Source: Pseudoalteromonas sp. G4
GTDB lineage: Bacteria > Pseudomonadota > Gammaproteobacteria > Enterobacterales > Alteromonadaceae
Assembly (NCBI RefSeq): GCF_028875915.1
Contig: NZ_JAPEHW010000003.1
Location: 62,001-126,000, forward strand
Direction of reading: 5' to 3'
DNA length: 64,000 bases
Of this stretch, positions 60,109-64,000 are shown one piece after another; position 1 is the stretch's first letter; each line of letters opens with the position of its first letter. A program made the position numbers and the translations under genes. Under the pieces are notes generated by a model that was not told the origin of the DNA, searched no databases, and saw only the letters and a program-made list of their open reading frames with translations.

Positions 60109-60891
60109 TTAGTTATTCGTCGCATCTTTTAACTTTTGCAGTTTATCTTTGGTGTCTTGCGATAAGTTTTTATCTAGTTCGTTAGTAATAGCTTTTTTCG
60201 CCTCTTCTTGCGCCTTTTTCTTAAGCGCATCGGTTGCTGCTTTTTCTACCGAACGCACGAGACGTTTTACCACTTCGCTGCTCAATTGCTCTGGTGTAAG
60301 GCCATTATCAGCAGAGCCTAAATTATTCATTACGATATTTGGTACAGATAGCACCTGTGGCGCCCACTTTTCGGTATGTAATTCAGCCTTATTATTAATA
60401 AAGCTAAATTTGGTAATGGCTAAACGTACTGGTTTTGCGTTTGGATCGGCAGGCTTTTCTTCAGCTGGCGCACTCTCTGATTGCGAACCTGAGCCATTTT
60501 GTTCAAGTTGCTTAAGTAATACTTGTAAGTTTGTTTGCTGCCCTTTTTGTTCGGCGATGATATCTGCGCCATCAATTAACACCTCGTCAATCACAATAAC
60601 ATCACCAAACAAGCTGTTTGGTTTAATATCAAGTGCCACTTGGTTTAAATGAAATAAGTGCTTGCTGTCGAAACCTGTTGGATTTGCTAAATTTAAACCG
60701 CTTATTTCACCGCGCCCTTCTTTTAGTGAAATACTCACAGAATCAACGGCAACTTGTGAGCCTGTAACATTAGTACCAACCTGCACAATGACATGCTTCA
60801 CAATGGCATCTAGATTTTTAAGGCCGTAATAGGTGATTGCCAATATTATCACTAGCGCAGCAGCAAATATAAAACCAATGACTTTTTTCAT
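60109..60891 (-). CDS. AsmA-like periplasmic protein (260 aa)
   Basis: An N-terminal membrane anchor (4-22) precedes LDAIVKHVIVQVGTNVTGSQVAVDSVSI, the N-terminal pattern of AsmA/TamB-like proteins, then LNQVALDIKPNSLFGDVIVIDEVLIDGADI. The C-terminal 60 residues are a charged Lys/Glu/Ala helix. Members of the family help lipid or outer-membrane homeostasis. It is monocistronic. Confidence 0.75.
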   Translation of the reverse strand: MKKVIGFIFAAALVIILAITYYGLKNLDAIVKHVIVQVGTNVTGSQVAVDSVSISLKEGRGEISGLNLANPTGFDSKHLFHLNQVALDIKPNSLFGDVIVIDEVLIDGADIIAEQKGQQTNLQVLLKQLEQNGSGSQSESAPAEEKPADPNAKPVRLAITKFSFINNKAELHTEKWAPQVLSVPNIVMNNLGSADNGLTPEQLSSEVVKRLVRSVEKAATDALKKKAQEEAKKAITNELDKNLSQDTKDKLQKLKDATNN

Positions 60892-61002
60892 AAAATATCC
60901 TTATTAAATTTAAACAGCTAAATTACCCGAATAAGCTACAAGGTAAACAAGCTATTGTAAAGATGCTAACTCATTCAAAAATAAAATTTTCTATTCAAAA
61001 AA

Positions 61003-61026
61003 AAAGCGCTGAAACCTCAGCGCTTT
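61003..61026 (-). terminator. Terminator of the lipoprotein gene
   Basis: A 10-bp stem AAAGCGCTGA / TCAGCGCTTT with a 4-base loop and a T run on the minus strand, 98 bp after the lipoprotein stop. Confidence 0.8.
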
Positions 61027-61123
61027 AATAACTTAGCTTGCCAATTATCTACTTTTTAAAGTCGATAAAGGTACAACTTAATCTCTAGTTATAATACGTA
61101 CCTTACAGGCCTAAGGATTAGTT

Positions 61124-61588
61124 TTATGCTTTACAAATTAGCTTTTCTGCTTGTTTGGAATCAATTTTATTAAACAATAAATCCATTGATAGCGAAATAC
61201 GCTCAGCAGCATTACCAAATTTACCAAAACCGCCACAACCAACAGTGTCTACTCTCACGTTACCGATACGGTTATTTTTGTTATATAAACTAATATCTGC
61301 ATAACGCATGTAAGTTGTGATGTCCCACGACCAATTCGCTTGATAAACAATCGCTTGATCATACTCAAGTACATAGTTTGGCGTTTCTACCACTTCAAAT
61401 TGATAACCCTGCTTTGTTAACCAACCTGTGATTGAGTCGCGCACACCATCACGTGTACGTGTGTCGTCAATTACGGTTACTGTTTTATTGGTTTCAAGTG
61501 AAGCAGGCTGTGAGTTTTGCACTACGGTCATACAACCTGAAAGTAGTAAAGTAGAAGTAATAGCTAGTGCAGATGCTAACTTTTTCAT
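61124..61588 (-). CDS. Lipoprotein, Sbal_3080-like (154 aa)
   Basis: Lipobox LLLSGC (Cys19), then VTVIDDTRTRDGVRDSITGWLTKQGYQFEVVE and TWSWDITTYMRYADI-like sequence (NWSWDITTYMRYADIS). It recalls a Shewanella lipoprotein family named after Sbal_3080; this is from memory. Two further cysteines (VGCGG and LICK) may form a disulphide. Function unknown. Confidence 0.7.
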   Translation of the reverse strand: MKKLASALAITSTLLLSGCMTVVQNSQPASLETNKTVTVIDDTRTRDGVRDSITGWLTKQGYQFEVVETPNYVLEYDQAIVYQANWSWDITTYMRYADISLYNKNNRIGNVRVDTVGCGGFGKFGNAAERISLSMDLLFNKIDSKQAEKLICKA

Positions 61589-61967
61589 AAATTCAAAATC
61601 CTTTGAAATATTGAGGGTCTTTTAGTCGCTTTTGCATTTTTGTTGATTATTGTAAGCGTTAAATGAACAGCCAAGTATGCTGTACAAACAAAGTTTTAAT
61701 TAAAACAGTTTAACCACTACAAAACTGCTAAGAAAACCTTTTCGACCTTATGATTGTTATAAAAGTTGCTTTACTAAATTAAAGCAACCGCATGATTTAT
61801 ATCATATTTAAAGTCTAAATTCACAACTTATTATTAGCTTTATATCAACAGTGGGAATATTTTTAGCCGTTTGGTTGCATGGGTAAAATATGAAAGGCAA
61901 ACGGATTACTTGCAGTAATTTTGCGTTTTGCAAACAAGGTTATTTTTAGATACGTAAAACTTAGCGG
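61589..61967. other. Intergenic region, nothing recognised
   Basis: AT-rich interval between two minus-strand genes. It should hold the promoter of the lipoprotein gene. No terminator of the MASE1-GGDEF gene, small ORF or repeat was recognised. Confidence 0.5.
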
Positions 61968-63440
61968 TTAGCTGCTTTGAACTTGATTTCGACCAGACTC
62001 TTTGGCGATATAAAGTGCTTTATCTGCGCGTTTTAGCAGTGCTTCGATATGTTGATCTTCTTTTTGGAGTGCGCTCACACCAATACTCACGGTAAATTCA
62101 ACCATATGCTCATCACAACTGAGAATTTGCTTTTCAACACCTTGACGGATCCTTTGGGCTAACGCTACTGCACTTTCTAAATTCGACATAGGTAAAAACA
62201 CCACAAACTCTTCACCGCCGATACGCCCAACAATATCTGAGTCACGGGTATAAAGGGTGAGTATCTTCGCTGTGGCTTTTATTACCTCATCGCCTGTGGC
62301 ATGGCCGTATTTGTCGTTAACCGATTTAAATTTATCTAAATCCAGTAATAACATGGCGCAATTCCCTTGGTGCCTAAGGTATTGGCTAAACACTTTATTA
62401 GCGGTTTTAAAAAAGCCACGGCGATTATAAATTTGGGTTAAAGGATCTGTCACAGCTAATTTTAGCGCGCTTTCTTTTGCCCGCTCCAGTTCATGTGTGC
62501 GTTCTTCTACTTTTTGCTCTAACAACGTTGTGAGGTGCTCTTGCTCATTTTGTCTTTGGCTGAATACAGCTTGCACTAATAAGACGGCAGTAAAAATAAA
62601 CAAAAAGAAAAACTGCATTGAAACTTCTGCTGTTGCAGAATGATGGTAATAAAAATATCCCCACCCTTGATTGCCACCAATCCACGCCAAGAAAAATACC
62701 AACATATTCATGCAACTGGTTGTGGTTGGCGATAATCTTATGGCGCAATAAAGTAATGGAAACAGTAAAAGAGATGGTTGCAAAATTGGTAAATCAAGTT
62801 GCTTATAGCCAGGGCCAAATACTAAATAACAGGTCGCGATAATAATTAAGCTTAAGGTAACTGATTGAGTGATGGTTTCTTGTGCCATTTGATATGGCCA
62901 CCGGCGCCACAAGAAATAAAGTGCAGGGCTAATAACCATAGCTGCCAGTGAATTACTGATACTCCAATTAAGAATGCCCTTAAACAATCCATCAATCCAC
63001 TGCTCGCCGATAAGAAAATAAACACCCACACCAAAAATGGCTGAAATAAGCCCAATAGCTACGCAGGCTAAAATAAAATTGCCAGCAACATTTGCAACCC
63101 GTGTAAATAAATCTTGTTTTTTCAGCTGTTTGTCTATGATGATAAAGGCACAAAGTGCTGCAAGTGTATTTCCGGTTGTTGTTGCGAAATTAATTGCAAT
63201 ATGAGGCAGTGTAAATGGGTTTAAATCGCTTAAGTAGAAATGATAGATGACCGTAAAAAAGGTGCCAAGTGCAATACCCAGCCATGCTCCGCGACCAAAA
63301 AGTATCACGGCCGCCAATGCAACTCCTGCAGGTGGCCAAACTGACAGTGTATTTAGCACCTGCATGGTAAACACTGCAAATAGCAGGTAAACAGCACAAG
63401 TGAGCAAATTATATTGCCAAGACTTTAACTTTGAGAGCAT
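61968..63440 (-). CDS. MASE1-GGDEF diguanylate cyclase
   Basis: A 490-residue protein with an N-terminal MASE1 sensor of eight or so helices (SVWPPAGVALAAVILFGRGAW), a coiled coil (290-320) and a GGDEF domain with LTQIYNRRGFF, DLDKFKSVNDKYGHATGDEV and active-site RIGGEEFVVF. An RDSD inhibitory site sits five residues before it. It makes c-di-GMP; the signal sensed by MASE1 is unknown. Confidence 0.92.
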   Translation of the reverse strand: MLSKLKSWQYNLLTCAVYLLFAVFTMQVLNTLSVWPPAGVALAAVILFGRGAWLGIALGTFFTVIYHFYLSDLNPFTLPHIAINFATTTGNTLAALCAFIIIDKQLKKQDLFTRVANVAGNFILACVAIGLISAIFGVGVYFLIGEQWIDGLFKGILNWSISNSLAAMVISPALYFLWRRWPYQMAQETITQSVTLSLIIIATCYLVFGPGYKQLDLPILQPSLLLFPLLYCAIRLSPTTTSCMNMLVFFLAWIGGNQGWGYFYYHHSATAEVSMQFFFLFIFTAVLLVQAVFSQRQNEQEHLTTLLEQKVEERTHELERAKESALKLAVTDPLTQIYNRRGFFKTANKVFSQYLRHQGNCAMLLLDLDKFKSVNDKYGHATGDEVIKATAKILTLYTRDSDIVGRIGGEEFVVFLPMSNLESAVALAQRIRQGVEKQILSCDEHMVEFTVSIGVSALQKEDQHIEALLKRADKALYIAKESGRNQVQSS

Positions 63441-63600
63441 TTTATCGCTTTGTTAAACATCATTTAAAATCCCTTTTCAAACGACATTAGAGGCTATTTA
63501 ATACTTTCATACTACCGTTAAAAAAAGAATACAATCAATCAAAAAATAGCCTTTAATAAAAATAGTATTAAAACTAAGTTTTTATAAAAAATAATAGAGT

Positions 63601-63809
63601 TCAGCGCCCTGCTAATACCATTTCTTTTATTTTTTTAGCTTTTTCGAAGTGATCTAGCTGATGGGTTTCTATCCACCACCTAGCAACTTCCATTAAGCGT
63701 TCTGGATCATTATTTTTTCTCTGAGTTCCGCTCTCATTACAACTTAATCCTATTATTTGAGCAAATATGTAAAACCCCTTTACAGCGGTTTGTTTTTTAA
63801 TCTGAGTTT
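63601..63809 (-). pseudogene. Open frame without start, possible gene remnant
   Basis: The minus-strand frame ending in TGA at 63601 encodes FAQIIGLSCNESG, then DPERLMEVARWWIETHQL and AKKIKEMVLAGR. There is no ATG before the central methionine, and the frame opens within the end of the next gene. It looks like the 3' end of a lost gene; unrecognised. Confidence 0.3.
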
Positions 63810-64000
63810 GGATTCATTACCAGTTTTGGCCAACGATTTTTCCATCCTTTACCTTCAACACGGGCTAAAAACACACTTTTATCACGTTTAGGGTTGTGGT
63901 TTAACTTTAAATCGAATAACGAGTCAAAGCCAAATGCAGCAATAAATTCGAGCTTGCCTTTATCATTTAATTTAACCGCAACTGCGGTTTCTTTTTCTGG
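63797..64000 (-). CDS. Nucleotidyltransferase family protein, C-terminal part (runs off right edge)
   Basis: 67 residues up to the TAA at 63797. PEKETAVAVKLNDKG, AAFGFDSLFDLKLNHNP and GKGWKNRWPKLVM match the C-terminal half of the PF06042-type nucleotidyltransferase family (pattern PETATAVGVRL ... YGLDDLF ... WLxRWPKL). The catalytic N-terminal half lies outside the window. The reaction of this family is not established. Confidence 0.65.
   Translation of the reverse strand, partial: PEKETAVAVKLNDKGKLEFIAAFGFDSLFDLKLNHNPKRDKSVFLARVEGKGWKNRWPKLVMNPNSD

Noticed and set aside
1..64000. CRISPR arrays, tRNA or rRNA genes
   Set aside because: No regularly spaced direct repeats and no tRNA-like T-arm/anticodon patterns or rRNA signature sequences were noticed on either strand; a covariance-model scan was not possible.

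Overview
The window looks like chromosomal DNA of a marine gammaproteobacterium of the Alteromonadales, most likely Pseudoalteromonas or a close relative. This is inferred from AT-rich composition, large TonB-dependent receptors, many GGDEF proteins and small GNAT-type enzymes, and protein family content; no rRNA or tRNA gene is present to confirm it. About 60 plausible genes are seen. There is no CRISPR array and no complete insertion sequence.

Layout. 1-1567: start of an FAD monooxygenase and a four-gene run of small unknown proteins. 2302-4456: a fatty-acid desaturase with its ferredoxin-reductase partner, behind two tandem FabR/DesT-like palindromes. 4864-6439: an accessory patch that reads as integron gene cassettes (one good attC-like site, one shortened site, three cassette genes, a decayed nucleotide-cyclase fragment) with no integrase in view. 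6677-20225: methyltransferase, YciI, glycerophosphodiesterase, a GAF histidine kinase with a DUF3369 response regulator, an XRE membrane regulator, GST, small membrane proteins, a phospholipase-A2-like protein, a stand-alone M9 collagenase domain, a diguanylate cyclase and a solute-binding protein. 20535-28186: a tight same-strand run of small enzymes (GNATs, GrpB, MAPEG, methyltransferase, YjaA-like, PhzF-like, hydrolase, DUF523/TudS, GFA, SDR). 29103-31863: small membrane peptide, putP and proB. 33090-34958: secreted PPC-cyanophycinase plus an ArgR-family regulator. 35560-40762: an ABC exporter operon with one ATPase, three periplasmic adaptors and one permease. 42115-44908: DapA-family lyase, VOC, GNAT and SRPBCC proteins. 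44935-45198: a 264-bp MITE-like element ending exactly at the stop codon of a TonB receptor. 45198-55827: two TonB receptors, an isoaspartyl-dipeptidase-like amidohydrolase, a YfcC-type transporter and a second secreted cyanophycinase-family peptidase. 55889-64000: M15 peptidase, L,D-transpeptidase, small proteins, an AsmA-like protein, a lipoprotein, a MASE1-GGDEF protein and the end of a nucleotidyltransferase.

How the genes may work together. The most interesting theme is possible scavenging of an isoaspartyl (beta-Asp-Arg, cyanophycin-like) polymer. Two exported S51 peptidases could cut the polymer outside or in the periplasm, two TonB receptors could take up fragments, a YfcC/ArcD-type permease could carry products across the inner membrane, and an IadA-like amidohydrolase could split isodipeptides. 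An ArgR paralogue sits behind one peptidase, and a near-perfect ARG box lies upstream of one TonB receptor. The amidohydrolase lacks two expected metal ligands, so its substrate may differ. This pathway is inference; the individual family calls are much firmer.
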